Shown here piece after piece: positions 8,533 to 18,683 of a DNA stretch of 64,000 bases. The notes beneath the pieces were generated by a model. The model was not told the DNA's origin, did not search any database, and saw only the letters and a list, made by a program, of their open reading frames with translations. The DNA is from Propionimicrobium sp. PCR01-08-3. GTDB lineage: Bacteria > Actinomycetota > Actinomycetes > Propionibacteriales > Propionibacteriaceae. Location: positions 62,001-126,000 of the forward strand of contig NZ_CP127390.1 in assembly GCF_030286045.1 (NCBI RefSeq), in the 5' to 3' direction. Positions within the stretch are counted from its first letter, which is position 1; each line of letters opens with the position of its first letter. The position numbers were made by a program, and so were the translations under genes.

Positions 8533-8624
8533 ACAGTGCCTATTTGCGCCCGTCCCGGTCGCGTGAACGATTGGCGAGGCCGCCAGAACAATTAACCGAC
8601 CGGGAAGCGAGCACGCGACCATGA
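8501..8624 (+). repeat. Imperfect direct repeat around the metN end and metI start
   Basis: The 32-base unit 8501-8532, which ends in the metN stop, recurs at 8593-8624, which ends in the metI start, with 26 of 32 positions identical. Both copies end in ATGA. The spacing is 92 bases. The arrangement suggests that the 3' end of metN together with the original coupled start was duplicated. Confidence 0.7.
8529..8624 (+). CDS. Small coupled reading frame between metN and metI (31 codons)
   Basis: The frame starts at ATG 8529, overlapping the metN stop as ATGA, and ends at a TGA (8622-8624) that overlaps the metI ATG in the same way. The predicted peptide is 31 residues, basic and proline-containing. 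Its tail QLTDREASTRP mirrors the MetN tail YLTDREVSARL, so it looks like a duplicated and diverged piece of metN. Its likely role is to carry ribosomes from metN to metI. Whether the peptide itself does anything is unknown. Confidence in translation is moderate because both junctions are perfectly coupled. Confidence 0.45.
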   Translation: MNSAYLRPSRSRERLARPPEQLTDREASTRP

Positions 8625-9292
8625 GAAAGGTCTCCTGGACCGAAGCCTTCCCCGAAATGGTGGGCACTCTCGGTGACACCGCGTGGATGGTCGGCGTCTC
8701 GTTCGTGATCGTCACCGTGCTGGGGCTGGCGGTCGGCGTGATTTTGCGACTCAGCTCGCCCGATGGCCTGCGTCCGCAACAGGTCGTCTACCAAATCGTC
8801 GGCGCGATCGTGAACATCGCGCGCTCCCTGCCGTTCCTGATCTTGATGATCGCGTTACTCAGCCTCACCCGCTGGCTGGTCGGCACCGCCTACGGACCGA
8901 CCGCCGCCATCGTGCCGCTATCGGTCGGCGCGATCCCGTTTTATGCGCGAGTGGTCGAATCCGCGTTGCGCGAGGTCGAATCGGGCAAGATCGAGGCGGC
9001 TCAGGTGATGGGCGCCAACACCTGGCAGATCGTTTGGAAGGTGCTGCTGCCCGAATCGATGCCCGGCCTGGTCTCGGGCGCCACCTTGACCCTGGTCACA
9101 CTGATCGGCTACTCGACGATGGCAGGCGCCATCGGCGGCGGCGGCATCGGTGATTTCGCCATCCGCTACGGCTATCAGCGGTTCAACGGTGAGGTGCTGG
9201 CGATGGCCATCGTGGCGATGATCGTCATCGTCCAGCTGGTGCAGTCGATCGGCGACGGTATCGTTCGGGGGATGGCTCACCGGCGGGGATGA
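8621..9292 (+). CDS. metI: Methionine ABC transporter permease
   Basis: The 223-residue membrane protein has five predicted helices and the MetI-type coupling segment EVESGKIEAAQVMGANTWQI, followed by VLLPESMPGLVSGATLTLVT. The pattern matches the MetI/YaeE family. The ATG at 8621 overlaps the stop of the preceding 31-codon frame. No separate ribosome site of good quality is present, which fits re-initiation after that small frame. Confidence 0.95.
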   Translation: MRKVSWTEAFPEMVGTLGDTAWMVGVSFVIVTVLGLAVGVILRLSSPDGLRPQQVVYQIVGAIVNIARSLPFLILMIALLSLTRWLVGTAYGPTAAIVPLSVGAIPFYARVVESALREVESGKIEAAQVMGANTWQIVWKVLLPESMPGLVSGATLTLVTLIGYSTMAGAIGGGGIGDFAIRYGYQRFNGEVLAMAIVAMIVIVQLVQSIGDGIVRGMAHRRG

Positions 9293-9383
9293 TTGCCCAC
9301 AAGCCCGGATGCTGACAGTCTTGAAGGTGGAAACCCAGCAGCGCTGGGTGGCGCCCTGACTGGCTTCTCGGGAGGAGAACGCG

Positions 9384-11231
9384 ATGAAGACCCCCTACGG
9401 CGCGTGGCGTGCCAGCTATATTCACGGACGTTGGACGGTATTGAGCGGCCCGACCTCGATGGTGGTTCTCGAGCCGACCCAGGCGGACAGATCCGAATTC
9501 GTCGCAAAACTGTGGACGCAACTGCTCGACTGCGCGTCCGTCGCCGATATTTCTCGCACGCTCGCGGCACACGGGCTCGATTCGATGTCCAACTTGGCTG
9601 TCTTCTTCTGGGACGACGAGCAACTGCACTGCCTGCTGCGCGGTTCGATGAAGGTCTTTGACGCCGAATCGGACGCCGAGATCGCTTCGGGTGAGGGTGC
9701 CTTCACGTGGCGAGAAGCGACGCTGGCTTCGTCATCGATCCATCTGCCATTGGACGAGTTGCCGGACGGCGGCGAACAGATCGAACTGCCCCTGGTGGTC
9801 GGCGCGGTACAGGCAGCCACGATCTACCTGGACGCAGCCCCCGGCGCGGTAGCCCCCGCTGCGGCAAAACCGTCCGCTGGGCTCACCACCAGCGCCGGGC
9901 AGGCACGGGTGGTGGCAGATGCTGCCGCGACTCCGGAACGCCAGGCGGCCCTCGCCCGATATGATGCCGGTGCCGGAGGCCAGGTGGAGGATTCCGTCAG
10001 CCTCTACGACTCGCCGTTCGGTGCCACGCTGGGAACAGCAGGCGGCTCGGCCGCGGGGGCGGGCTTTGGCGCGGCTGCCGGAGCGGCAGAGCCCTCGATG
10101 CCGCTGTTGACCATGTCGGTGCCGCCCAACCCGGATGCCTGGGGAGCCGACGGCTCGTCATCTGATGAACCAGCTTTCGATGAACCGGCTTCCGACGACT
10201 CGGCACCTGATGAACCAAGACACGGTGAGAGTGCCGCCGACCGGTCGGAAGCCCCTGATGCGGTGGCTGATCATGCTGCCGAGCGTGCGGCGGACGTCGC
10301 TGAGGCTGTGCGGGAGTCGGACGCTGAGTTCTCGGAATCCCGGCAATCAGGCGTCACCCCGTGGTCCAGAGGCGGAGTGTCCGGTGGCGTTTCGCAGCCC
10401 GCAAATTGGGACCCTGCTTCGGCTGAAGACGAAGTTCCGTTGCCAGAAGCCGATCAACAGGCCGAGCCCCGATGGTCCGGTGCGGACGCTGAGCCTTCCC
10501 CGGCGTCCCGTTGGTCCGCTCCCGAGGCCGCGGATCAGGTCGTCGACGATAGCGATGTCTCGTCGGAATCGGCTACCGTGGCGCCCGAAGACGAGATCCC
10601 TCAAGCAGTTGCCCCGGAGGCATCGGATTCCTCGGCATCTCATGGCGCTGCCGACGATGCCGATGACAGGCTGGCTCCGGCACCGGACGATGTTCCGCCT
10701 GCAGTGCGGCGAGAGCCGACCCAGGTCTTGGGCCAGCGTCCCGATTACGCGCCTGGCCAGGAGCCGGGCAGTTTGTCGCCGGGAGCCACGGGTGCCGCGA
10801 ACCAGCCTCTCGGGGCATCGGGGACCACAGGGCCGTGGGGTGCCGCCGGTTTCGGCGCATCGCCTACCTCGTCGGCTCCACCCGAGCCGGACGCCGACGC
10901 CTCGGCCTCGACGCCTGCTCTGATGACCTCGTCCGGCGAGCAGATCGCTTTGGACGGGCCGGTGCTGATCGGACGCTCACCCAACGGCCAGAACGGCGAG
11001 AAGACCGTTCGAGTGCTCAGCCCGAACCACGACATCAGCCGTACTCACGTGCGTATTGAGCCGGTCGGGTCGGCCGTCGAGGTGACGGACATGAACTCTA
11101 CGAACGGCACGGTCGTGGTCTTCCCCGATGGCGAGAGCGTCCGTCTGGAACCGGGACAGAGCATCGAAGTCGATCTGGGTGGAGCGGTCGAATTGGGAGA
11201 CGGTCAGACGATCTCGCTGCTGGAACTTTAG
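9384..11231 (+). CDS. FHA-domain protein with long disordered linker
   Basis: The 615-residue protein has a conserved N-terminal domain (residues 1-160, starting [20 protein letters not shown], containing [16 protein letters not shown]), a low-complexity Ala/Pro/Asp/Glu-rich linker of about 350 residues, and a C-terminal forkhead-associated domain at roughly 515-612. The FHA residues GRS, SRTHV and NSTNGT are present, so it should bind phosphothreonine peptides. A strong ribosome site (GGGAGGAG) precedes the ATG. FHA proteins of this layout in actinobacteria accompany Ser/Thr kinase signalling. Its 3' end overlaps dcd convergently by four bases. The kinase partner is not in view. Confidence 0.85.
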   Translation: MKTPYGAWRASYIHGRWTVLSGPTSMVVLEPTQADRSEFVAKLWTQLLDCASVADISRTLAAHGLDSMSNLAVFFWDDEQLHCLLRGSMKVFDAESDAEIASGEGAFTWREATLASSSIHLPLDELPDGGEQIELPLVVGAVQAATIYLDAAPGAVAPAAAKPSAGLTTSAGQARVVADAAATPERQAALARYDAGAGGQVEDSVSLYDSPFGATLGTAGGSAAGAGFGAAAGAAEPSMPLLTMSVPPNPDAWGADGSSSDEPAFDEPASDDSAPDEPRHGESAADRSEAPDAVADHAAERAADVAEAVRESDAEFSESRQSGVTPWSRGGVSGGVSQPANWDPASAEDEVPLPEADQQAEPRWSGADAEPSPASRWSAPEAADQVVDDSDVSSESATVAPEDEIPQAVAPEASDSSASHGAADDADDRLAPAPDDVPPAVRREPTQVLGQRPDYAPGQEPGSLSPGATGAANQPLGASGTTGPWGAAGFGASPTSSAPPEPDADASASTPALMTSSGEQIALDGPVLIGRSPNGQNGEKTVRVLSPNHDISRTHVRIEPVGSAVEVTDMNSTNGTVVVFPDGESVRLEPGQSIEVDLGGAVELGDGQTISLLEL

Positions 11232-11827
11232 CTCTCGAGCTCGGGGTTGCGCGGCACCGAGATCCTGGAGAAATGCAGGTGCGAACGGCTCGCGGTGGGG
11301 CCGCGCTGGCCTTGATAGTGCGAGCCGGTCGTCGCCGATCCGTAGGGGTGTGCGGCCGGTGAGCTGAGCTGGAAGAAGCACAGCTGGCCGATCTTCATGC
11401 CCGGGTAGAGCTTGATGGGCAGGGTCGCCATGTTGCTCAATTCGAGGGTGACATGGCCCGAGAAGCCGGGGTCGATGAATCCCGCCGTCGAGTGGGTCAG
11501 CAAGCCGAGGCGTCCGAGCGAGGATTTTCCTTCGAGTCTGGCGGCGATATCGTCCGGCAAGGTCACATACTCGTAGGTCGCGCCCAGCACGAACTCGCCG
11601 GGATGCAGCACGAACGGCTCGTCCCCGTCGGGGGAGACCATGCGGGTCAGCTCGGATTGGTCGGCGGCGGGGTCGATCGCGTCGTAGCGGTGGTTCTCGA
11701 AGATGCGAAAGTAGCGGTCGAGCCGCACATCGATACTTGCGGGCTGCACCATGTCCGCGTCCCACGGGTCGAGGCTGACTCGTCCCGCTTCGACCTGGCC
11801 ACAGATGTCACGATCCGACAAAAGCAT
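11228..11827 (-). CDS. dcd: dCTP deaminase, bifunctional dUMP-forming type
   Basis: The 199-residue enzyme carries the family core [20 protein letters not shown] with [15 protein letters not shown] and the C-terminal [18 protein letters not shown], where E. coli Dcd has HVTAHR, is the pattern of the mycobacterial/archaeal enzymes that convert dCTP directly to dUMP and diphosphate. It supplies dUMP for thymidylate synthesis. It lies five bases downstream of glyA on the same strand, a sensible pairing because GlyA makes the methylene-THF used by thymidylate synthase. Confidence 0.93.
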   Translation of the reverse strand: MLLSDRDICGQVEAGRVSLDPWDADMVQPASIDVRLDRYFRIFENHRYDAIDPAADQSELTRMVSPDGDEPFVLHPGEFVLGATYEYVTLPDDIAARLEGKSSLGRLGLLTHSTAGFIDPGFSGHVTLELSNMATLPIKLYPGMKIGQLCFFQLSSPAAHPYGSATTGSHYQGQRGPTASRSHLHFSRISVPRNPELES

Positions 11828-11832
11828 AAAGC

Positions 11833-13275
11833 TCAGAGCTCCAGGCCCGGGTACAGCGGGTGGTTGCCCAGCAGCTCGTCCGCGGCGGCCTTGGTGCGCT
11901 CGGCCACACCGTCGGCGATGGTGTATTTGGCCTTGCTCGGAGTACCGGCCGACGTGGTGGTCGGGGTGGTCGCACTCAATGCGTCCACGATGAACCCGGC
12001 GACCTGGTCCATATCGGCCGGGGTGAAGCCCCGGCTGGTCAGGGCCGGGGTGCCCAGCCTGATACCGGACGAATACCAGGCGCCGTTCGGGTCGTGCGGG
12101 ATCGAGTTGCGGTTGGTGACCACTCCCGAATCGATCAGAGCGTTCTCGGCCTGGCGTCCGGTCACACCGAACGAGGTGGCCACGTCGAGCAGCACGATGT
12201 GGTTGTCGGTGCCGCCGGTGACCAGCGTGGCACCGCGCCTCAACAGGCCTTCGGCAAGGGCCTTCGAGTTGTCCAGGATCTGCTGGGCGTAGGTCTGGAA
12301 GCTGGGCTGGCGGGCCTCGGCAAGCGCCACGGCCTTGCCTGCCATCATGTTGCCGAGCGGACCACCGAGCACCATCGGGCAGCCGCGGTCGACATCGGCG
12401 GCAAACTCCTTGGTGGCCAGCACCATGCCACCGCGGGGGCCGCGCAGCGACTTGTGGGTGGTGGTCGTGGTGATGTGCGCGAAGGGCACCGGATTCTCGT
12501 CCCCGGTGAATGCCTTACCCGCCACGAGTCCGGCGAAGTGGGCCATGTCGACCATCAGCACGGCGCCGACCTCGTCGGCGATCTCGCGCATGATGGCGAA
12601 GTTGATGCGGCGCGGATAAGCCGAATAGCCCGCAACCAGGATCGCCGGCTTGAATTCCTTGGCCTGCTTGCGCACGGCCTCGTAGTCCAGCAGACCGGTC
12701 GCCGGGTCGGTGCCGTAGCTGCGCTGGTCGAACATCTTGCCGGAGATGTTGTGGCGGAAACCGTGGGTGAGGTGGCCGCCCGCGTCCAGGCTCATGCCCA
12801 TCAGGCGCTGGTTGCCGAGCGCGTGACGCAGCTCGTCCCAATCGGATTGATTGAGGTCGTTGACGGTGTTGGCCTGATACTTCTCAAGCGCAGGGGTCTC
12901 GATCAGGTGCGCGAGTATGGCCCAGTAGGCGACCAGGTTGGCGTCGATGCCCGAGTGCGGCTGCACATAGGCGTGATCGGCGCCGAAGAGCGCTTCGGCG
13001 TGCTCGGCGGCCACCTGCTCGACGGTGTCGATGTTCTGGCAGCCGGCATAGAAGCGGTGCCCGATGGTGCCCTCGGCGTACTTGTCCGAAAGCCAGGTGC
13101 CGAGCCCCAGCAGGGTCGTCAGCGACGCGTAGTTTTCGGACGCGATCAGTTTCAGCGAATGCCGTTGGTCGTGCAGCTCCGCCTTGATCGCTTCGGCGAT
13201 GCGTGGTTCGGTCTGCCCGACGAGGGTCAGCATGGCCTGATAGGCGGTGGTGGCGAGGGCATCAGGGTCGGTCAC
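11833..13275 (-). CDS. glyA: Serine hydroxymethyltransferase
   Basis: The 480-residue PLP enzyme converts serine and THF to glycine and methylene-THF. The PLP lysine lies in [14 protein letters not shown]. The N-terminal [23 protein letters not shown] and [15 protein letters not shown] blocks are present. At 480 residues it is longer than the 410-430 of most bacterial enzymes, with extra sequence around residues 125-190; such long versions occur in some actinobacteria. The start is a GTG at 13275 behind AGGAG. Confidence 0.95.
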   Translation of the reverse strand: MTDPDALATTAYQAMLTLVGQTEPRIAEAIKAELHDQRHSLKLIASENYASLTTLLGLGTWLSDKYAEGTIGHRFYAGCQNIDTVEQVAAEHAEALFGADHAYVQPHSGIDANLVAYWAILAHLIETPALEKYQANTVNDLNQSDWDELRHALGNQRLMGMSLDAGGHLTHGFRHNISGKMFDQRSYGTDPATGLLDYEAVRKQAKEFKPAILVAGYSAYPRRINFAIMREIADEVGAVLMVDMAHFAGLVAGKAFTGDENPVPFAHITTTTTHKSLRGPRGGMVLATKEFAADVDRGCPMVLGGPLGNMMAGKAVALAEARQPSFQTYAQQILDNSKALAEGLLRRGATLVTGGTDNHIVLLDVATSFGVTGRQAENALIDSGVVTNRNSIPHDPNGAWYSSGIRLGTPALTSRGFTPADMDQVAGFIVDALSATTPTTTSAGTPSKAKYTIADGVAERTKAAADELLGNHPLYPGLEL

Positions 13276-13357
13276 GGATACTCCTGGACGAAGGGATCAA
13301 TCGCGGTCTCAGTGTATCCCGGATGCACCTTGTGGCTTGTCCGGGCACAGCCGGTGA

Positions 13358-14065
13358 TCAGGCGGCGGGATCCGACTCGTCGCGCAGCGAGCGGTCTTTC
13401 ACGTTGCTGATGTGGTCGTACAGTGCCTGCCGTGCCGTCTCCAGGTCATGGGCCTCGACCGCGGCCAATACCGCCGCATGCTCGGATACCGCGAGTTCGG
13501 AATCGTTGATGCCCCGCCGGACGGATTGGCGCAGCCTGTGCAGGTGGGCCGGTAGCTGATCTGCGGTGTTCTGCAGGTAGACGTTGTCGGTGAACCTGAA
13601 GATCGTGTTGTGAAAGGCCCAGTCGGCGTCCATATAGTCGCGGTACGCGTTCATCGTGGTCTTGTCGGGGACGATACCTGCCACCGCCTTGGCGCTCTTC
13701 TCATGTTTCGTGTGTGCCTTGGCCAGCGCGGGACCTAATTCGTCCACCCGCTTGAAGGCCAGGATCAACGCGCCGGGCTCAAGGATCAGCCTGGTGTCGC
13801 ACAGCTGGCCGATCTGATCGGGAGTCAACGGCGGTGCGACACGGTAGCCACGCAGGGGTGCGCGGGTGACCAGGCCGGTGCGCTCCATGTGAACGAGCGC
13901 TTCACGCACCGGCGTCGGGGATACTCCGAGTTCCGCGGCCAACCCATCGATGCTGAGTGGAGTCTCCGGGGCCAGCGAGCCCGACATGAGCATGCTGACC
14001 AGCGACTCATAGACCGTGTCGCGTAACACCTTTCGCTGCAGGGTCCGTACCTTGGGCTGCGCCAT
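13358..14065 (-). CDS. GntR-family regulator with FCD ligand domain
   Basis: The 235-residue protein starts at the ATG at 14065, which has GAAAGG upstream; a longer frame from 14170 has no ribosome site. Residues 15-75 are the winged helix (TPLSIDGLAAELGVSPTPVR then ALVHMERTGLVTRAPLRGYR). The remainder is an all-helical FCD domain with a candidate metal/ligand pocket (HNTIFRF, SVRRGINDSELAVSEHAAVL). It lies directly downstream of an altronate-dehydratase-type gene on the same strand. FCD regulators commonly control sugar-acid catabolism, so that gene is the likely target. Confidence 0.88.
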   Translation of the reverse strand: MAQPKVRTLQRKVLRDTVYESLVSMLMSGSLAPETPLSIDGLAAELGVSPTPVREALVHMERTGLVTRAPLRGYRVAPPLTPDQIGQLCDTRLILEPGALILAFKRVDELGPALAKAHTKHEKSAKAVAGIVPDKTTMNAYRDYMDADWAFHNTIFRFTDNVYLQNTADQLPAHLHRLRQSVRRGINDSELAVSEHAAVLAAVEAHDLETARQALYDHISNVKDRSLRDESDPAA

Positions 14066-14137
14066 TGCATTCTGCCTTTCGTTCGGGGCGTCCGCACCAT
14101 ACCTGGGTCCACCGATTTCCGTGTACTGTGCGTCGTT

Positions 14138-14152
14138 GCCGTGTATCACGGC
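14138..14152. promoter_or_regulatory. Palindrome between the UxaA-type gene and the GntR gene
   Basis: GCCGTGTATCACGGC is a perfect 6-base-arm palindrome with a 3-base centre, 73 bases upstream of the GntR start and 22 bases after the stop of the dehydratase gene. It could be a GntR operator for autoregulation or a short hairpin at the gene junction. No U-run follows on the transcribed strand, so the operator reading is preferred. Confidence 0.4.
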
Positions 14153-14173
14153 ACCAATCGGTGGGTTCACGCA

Positions 14174-15712
14174 TTACATTACGACGCCGATATGCCAAGG
14201 CTGGAATTCGTTGCGTCCGTACCCCAGCGACTCGCTGTTCGACGGGTTGCCGCTGGCCAGATCGAGCAGGGCGTTGTAGATTTCGAGACCCTTCTCGGCG
14301 ACCGGCACACCATCGGAGAAGATCGGCCCGCAGTTGATGTCCATGTCCTCGGGCATCCGGGCGGCCAGGGCATTGTTGGTGGCCAGTTTGAGGGTCGGGG
14401 CGGGGGCGGTGCCCAGCGCGGAGCCGCGTCCGGTGGTGAAGCAGATCAGGTTGGCGCCACCGGCGAGCAGACCGGTCACCGAGACCGGATCGTATCCGGG
14501 AGTGTCCATGAAGCCGAGTCCGGGCTGGTCGATGTGAGCCGCGTAGTCGTACACGGCCTGCAAGGGGGCGTGGCCCGACTTGGCGACCGCGCCGAGCGAC
14601 TTCTCCAAGATGGTGGTGATGCCGCCGGCCTTGTTGCCGGGGGAGGGGTTCGCGTCCATCGAGGCGCCCAGTTTCGAGGTGTAGTCCTCCCACCAGGCGA
14701 TCTTGTCCATCAGGCGCTGCGAGGTCTCCTCGCTGGTCGAGCGGTGGACGAGCAGTGATTCGGCGCCGTAGATCTCGGGTGTTTCGGCGAGCACCGATCG
14801 TCCACCCTGGGCGACGATCAAATCGGACGCGTAGCCGAGCGCGGGATTGGCGGTCAGCCCGGACAGACCGTCCGAACCGCCGCAGTTGAGCCCGAGCACC
14901 AGTTCGCTGACCGGACGCTCGGTGCGCACGAAGGATTCGTTGACGCTCGGCAGCATCTTCTTAATGCCTTCGAGGGCGGCTTCGACGGTCGCGCGAGTGC
15001 CGCCGGACTGCTGAATGGTCATCCGCTCCTGGGCGACGCCGCGGCGGGCGTGGATCTGCTTGATCATCAGATCGACCTGATTGACCTCGCAGCCGAGCCC
15101 GATCACGATCACGCCCGAGACGTTCGGGTGGGTGGCGAAACCGGCGAGGGTGCGCTGCAGCAGGTCGAGCCCGCTGGTCGCCATGCCGCAGCCCAACCCA
15201 TGGACGAGCGGGATCACGCCGTCGACATTGGGATAGTCGTCGAGTAGCCCGCGCTTGCCGGCCTCGTTGGCCACGATCTCGCAGACATTCGCCGAGCAGT
15301 TCACCGTCGACAGCACGGCGATGTAATTGCGAGTGGCGGTGGTGCCATCGTTGCGCCGGACGCCCATGAAGGTGCGGCGCTCGGGCAGCTCCGGGGCCGC
15401 CCAGGCGTCATGGTCGAGCTCGGAGGCCTTGGGCTTGTGGTGGTTGGAGAACACCAAGTTGTGCACGTGAACGTGCTGGCCGGCCGTGATGGGCTGCAGG
15501 GCAACGCCGATCTGGTAGCCATACTTGGTCACCGGATCGGTCTCGGCGATGTCATGCAAGGCGACCTTGTGGCCGAGAGGGATGACGTCCTGGATCGTGA
15601 GCTGATTCTCGCCGACGATGATCGTCTCGCTGGGGAGAAGCTTCCGGCGCGCCACCGCAACGTCATCGGCGGGATTGAGCACCAGAACTGCGTCGTCGGA
15701 TGCCATTGACAT
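14174..15712 (-). CDS. UxaA-family dehydratase (altronate/galactarate type)
   Basis: The 512-residue protein has an N-terminal SAF domain (residues 1-90, GENQLTIQDVIPLGHKVALH) fused to the D-galactarate dehydratase/altronate hydrolase domain, which shows GLGCEVNQ, LGLNCGGSDGLSGLTANPAL, SPGNKAGGITTILEKS and CFTTGRGSALG. The family removes water from altronate or related sugar acids using iron. The start at 15712 follows GGAGG. No uxaB or uxaC partner is adjacent, so the substrate is not fixed by context. A GntR regulator lies directly downstream. Confidence 0.9.
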   Translation of the reverse strand: MSMASDDAVLVLNPADDVAVARRKLLPSETIIVGENQLTIQDVIPLGHKVALHDIAETDPVTKYGYQIGVALQPITAGQHVHVHNLVFSNHHKPKASELDHDAWAAPELPERRTFMGVRRNDGTTATRNYIAVLSTVNCSANVCEIVANEAGKRGLLDDYPNVDGVIPLVHGLGCGMATSGLDLLQRTLAGFATHPNVSGVIVIGLGCEVNQVDLMIKQIHARRGVAQERMTIQQSGGTRATVEAALEGIKKMLPSVNESFVRTERPVSELVLGLNCGGSDGLSGLTANPALGYASDLIVAQGGRSVLAETPEIYGAESLLVHRSTSEETSQRLMDKIAWWEDYTSKLGASMDANPSPGNKAGGITTILEKSLGAVAKSGHAPLQAVYDYAAHIDQPGLGFMDTPGYDPVSVTGLLAGGANLICFTTGRGSALGTAPAPTLKLATNNALAARMPEDMDINCGPIFSDGVPVAEKGLEIYNALLDLASGNPSNSESLGYGRNEFQPWHIGVVM

Positions 15713-15765
15713 CAGCCTCCATGGTTGTGACCGGCAGGCAGCTGTGCCTTGGTCCAGTTACCTCT

Positions 15766-15789
15766 TTTGATAGGGAAAATCATATCAAA
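15766..15789. promoter_or_regulatory. Candidate operator upstream of the UxaA-type gene
   Basis: TTTGATA at 15766-15772 and TATCAAA at 15783-15789 form a perfect 7-base inverted repeat with a 10-base spacer, 54 bases upstream of the dehydratase start. The stretch is AT-rich against a GC-rich background. Position suits a promoter-overlapping operator, possibly for the GntR regulator, although it differs in sequence from the palindrome at 14138. Confidence 0.4.
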
Positions 15790-15820
15790 TATTGGGTTTT
15801 GGCCCGAACGAGGGTGCTCC

Positions 15821-16771
15821 TCACTCCGCGAGGCTCCCGCGGCAGCGAGCGATCTCATAGAGCGCCACGGACGCAGCCACCGACGCGTTCAGGCTTTCGA
15901 CATCGCTCGCAATCGGGATGCGCGCCAGCACATCGCAACGCTCTCTGGTGAGCCGGGCCAGCCCGGCGCCCTCCGAGCCGACGACCAGCAGCACCGGGCC
16001 GTCGGCCCCCGGCACACCGGAGATGTCCGTATCGCCCTCGCCCGCCAGCCCGACAACCGTGAACCCGGCTTTCGCGGCGTCCTGCAGCACCCGGTTCAGA
16101 TTGGTGGCCTTGGCGACCGGCACCCGGGCCAGCGCTCCGGCGGACGACTTCCACGCCACCGCGGTCACCGAGGCGCTGCGGCGCTCGGGGATGATCACGC
16201 CGTGAGCGCCGAAAGCAGCGGCCGAGCGGACGATCGCGCCGAGATTGTGGGGGTCGGTGATGCCGTCGAGGGCCACCAGCAGCCCCGTCTTGGATTCGTC
16301 GTTCACCGCGTCCGCGATGAGATCGGGCGGGAAGGCGTAGTCATAGCCGGGCAGCTGCAAGGCAACTCCCTGGTGCACCGCGCCGCCGGTCAGCCGGTCG
16401 AGTTCGATGCGCCTGGTTTGCAGCAGCGAGATCGAATGTTCGGCGGCGTACCGGAAGATCTCGTTCAGCCGGTCGTCCCGCTCGGCGCCCTCGGCGACAT
16501 AGGCGGTCTTGATCGGCAGGCCGGCCATCATGGCCTCCAGCACGGGGTTGCGTCCGACCACCCAATCGGCGCCCGCGCCCTTGCCCTGGCTGCGGCCCTT
16601 GTTCTGGCCACCATGTGAGCCCTGCCCGCCACCGGCGTGCCGCTGGTCGGAGCCCTGCTTGCCCCTATATGCCTTGTGATAAGGACGATCCTCGGCCTTG
16701 GGGGTCGGACCGCGTCCGGCCAGCCCGCGCTTGCGGTGCCCGCCGGATCCTACTTTGCGCCCAGTCGCCAC
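15821..16771 (-). CDS. rlmB: 23S rRNA 2'-O-methyltransferase, SpoU/TrmH family
   Basis: The 316-residue protein has a basic Gly/Arg-rich N-terminal extension (residues 1-70), a substrate-binding domain starting WVVGRNPVLEAMMAGLPIKT, and the SPOUT knot: LLVALDGITDPHNLGAIVRS, VLLVVGSEGAGLARL and the final SLNASVAASVALYEIAR. It methylates a ribose in 23S rRNA, by similarity to RlmB at G2251. It follows cysS by 45 bases on the same strand, a pairing common in actinobacteria. Confidence 0.9.
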   Translation of the reverse strand: MATGRKVGSGGHRKRGLAGRGPTPKAEDRPYHKAYRGKQGSDQRHAGGGQGSHGGQNKGRSQGKGAGADWVVGRNPVLEAMMAGLPIKTAYVAEGAERDDRLNEIFRYAAEHSISLLQTRRIELDRLTGGAVHQGVALQLPGYDYAFPPDLIADAVNDESKTGLLVALDGITDPHNLGAIVRSAAAFGAHGVIIPERRSASVTAVAWKSSAGALARVPVAKATNLNRVLQDAAKAGFTVVGLAGEGDTDISGVPGADGPVLLVVGSEGAGLARLTRERCDVLARIPIASDVESLNASVAASVALYEIARCRGSLAE

Positions 16772-16816
16772 GGATTCTCCTTAGTCAGTAGTTGTTCTAC
16801 GCGTAGTGGACGTCGG

Positions 16817-18220
16817 TCAACGGCTCCAGCGGGCGCCGTCGGGAGTGTCCTCAATGGTCAGGCCGAGCGCGGTCAGCTGATCGCGGATCGCGTCAGCAGC
16901 CGCCCAGTCCTTGCGGGAGCGAGCCTGAGCACGCTGATCCAAGATCAACTGGACGAGGCCGTCCACGACACCGCTCAGATCGTCGCCGCCCGAACTCCCG
17001 GCCCAGGCAGGATCGAAGGGATCCAGGCCGAGCACCGACAGCATCGCGCGCACCTGCGTCAGCGCCTGCTGAGCGGCCTCGGAATCCCCGGCGTCCAGAT
17101 GGCGGTTGCCCTGCCGCACGGTGTCGAAGATCACGGCGACGGCGGCCGGGGTGCCCAGATCGTCGTCCATGGCCTCGACGAAGGCCTGCGGCAGCTGCGA
17201 GAAGGTGAAGGTGAATTCCCCGGTCGCGCCTGCCCTGGTCAGGAAGGAGTCGATGCGTTCCAGCTGCGATGTCGCCTCGGCCAGCGAGGTCGGGCTGAAT
17301 TCGACGGCCGAACGGTAGTGCGGCTGGGCCAGGTAGAGCCGCACCGCGCGGGCCGGATACTCGCGGGTGACCTCGGTCACCACGGTGCCGTTGCCCAGCG
17401 ACTTGCTCATTTTCTCGCCGGCCATCGTGACGAAGGCATTGTGCATCCAGTACTTCGCGAAGCCGTGGCCTGCGGCGCGTGATTGTGCCAGCTCATTCTC
17501 GTGATGCGGGAAGCGCAGGTCGAGTCCGCCGCCGTGGATGTCGAACTCACTGCCCAGATACTTGAGGCTCATCGCGGAGCATTCGAGGTGCCAGCCGGGG
17601 CGTCCGTTGCCCCACGGGGTTGGCCAGGACGCGGTGGCGGGCTCGCCGGGCTTGGTGCCCTTCCACAGCGCAAAGTCTCTTGGATCGCGCTTGCCGCGCG
17701 GGTCGGCGTCTGCGGCCGGAGCCATGTCGTCGATCCGCTGATTCGACAGTTCGCCGTAGTCGGGCCAGGAACGTACGTCGAAGTAGACATCGCCGGAGCC
17801 GTCCTCGGCGGCGTAGGCGTGACCGCGTTCGATGAGCACCTTGATCAGCTCGATCATCTCGGGGATGTGCCCGGTGGCGCGCGGCTCATAGTCGGGCGGC
17901 AGGCAGCCGAGCGCCTCGTAGGCCTTGTGCAATTCGAGCTCGACGGCGTAGGCAAGCTCGTACCATTCGATGCCCTGAGCCTTGGACTTGGCGAGAATCT
18001 TGTCGTCGATGTCGGTGATGTTGGCGACGACCTTCACCTCGTAGCCTTCGGCGGTGAGCCAGCGCCGCAGCACGTCGAAGACGACCTCTTTGCGGATATG
18101 CCCCAGATGTGGGGCCGACTGCACCGTCAGTCCGCAGTGGTAGATCGACACCTTGCCCGGGACCAATGGGACAAATTCGGTCAGGGTGCCGGCACGTTCG
18201 TCGAACAGATGAAAGCTCAC
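16817..18220 (-). CDS. cysS: Cysteinyl-tRNA synthetase
   Basis: The 467-residue class I synthetase has the zinc cysteine in CGLTV, the HIGH-type motif PHLGHI, the zinc/active-site block [19 protein letters not shown] and KMSKSLGN. I placed the start at the GTG at 18220 (protein [19 protein letters not shown]), where homologues begin; the frame remains open upstream to 18319 without homology. It charges tRNA-Cys in the cytoplasm. It is the first gene of the cysS-rlmB pair. Confidence 0.95.
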   Translation of the reverse strand: MSFHLFDERAGTLTEFVPLVPGKVSIYHCGLTVQSAPHLGHIRKEVVFDVLRRWLTAEGYEVKVVANITDIDDKILAKSKAQGIEWYELAYAVELELHKAYEALGCLPPDYEPRATGHIPEMIELIKVLIERGHAYAAEDGSGDVYFDVRSWPDYGELSNQRIDDMAPAADADPRGKRDPRDFALWKGTKPGEPATASWPTPWGNGRPGWHLECSAMSLKYLGSEFDIHGGGLDLRFPHHENELAQSRAAGHGFAKYWMHNAFVTMAGEKMSKSLGNGTVVTEVTREYPARAVRLYLAQPHYRSAVEFSPTSLAEATSQLERIDSFLTRAGATGEFTFTFSQLPQAFVEAMDDDLGTPAAVAVIFDTVRQGNRHLDAGDSEAAQQALTQVRAMLSVLGLDPFDPAWAGSSGGDDLSGVVDGLVQLILDQRAQARSRKDWAAADAIRDQLTALGLTIEDTPDGARWSR

Positions 18221-18351
18221 ACGATGGAGTTTACTTGTCGGGCGGCTGTGGCGTCGCACGCGTTCGGCATCATCAGCACCAGGGCCGGCCGCTAATCGAA
18301 GCGGGATAAACTCTGTCACGCTGCATTCCGCGCGATTTCAGTGGAGGAAGA

Positions 18352-18678
18352 ATGGCCGAGATCCGTAAGCATCGTCCACGTACCAGTTCGATCGGCGACC
18401 AGGTGCGCGCGAATGTGGACGCAGGGCCCCGGCCGGTCGAACCCGGCGAGTTGGACGAGCCCGAGTTCGATCCCTTCTTCGAAGAACCGGACGACGAGCC
18501 CGCCGGCAATCAGCCCGAGATCGAGTTCATCAGTTCTGCGGCCGCGGCCGTGGGCACCGCGGATTGGTTCAGTTTCGATTCGGACGCCATGCAGGCCATG
18601 CTCGCCGGTTCTGGTGCGGCCCCGGACGCCGCCGACCCCGAGGACCAGGAGCCGGATGAGGACGCCGACGACGAGTAG
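18352..18678 (+). CDS. Small acidic protein of unknown function
   Basis: The 108-residue protein begins MAEIRKHRPRTSSIGDQVRA behind a strong ribosome site (GGAGGAAGA) and is then dominated by Asp, Glu, Pro and Ala, with one patch that could fold (FISSAAAAVGTADWFSFDSD). It is probably disordered. It ends in a run of acidic residues five bases before the convergent DUF4032 gene. The family is not recognised; the clear start and the coding bias support a real gene. Confidence 0.65.
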   Translation: MAEIRKHRPRTSSIGDQVRANVDAGPRPVEPGELDEPEFDPFFEEPDDEPAGNQPEIEFISSAAAAVGTADWFSFDSDAMQAMLAGSGAAPDAADPEDQEPDEDADDE

Positions 18679-18683
18679 TCAGG

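Noticed and set aside
18264..18277. A 14-base match (ATCATCAGCACCAG) to 6480-6493
   Set aside because: Matches of this length are expected by chance in 64 kb, and the contexts are unrelated.
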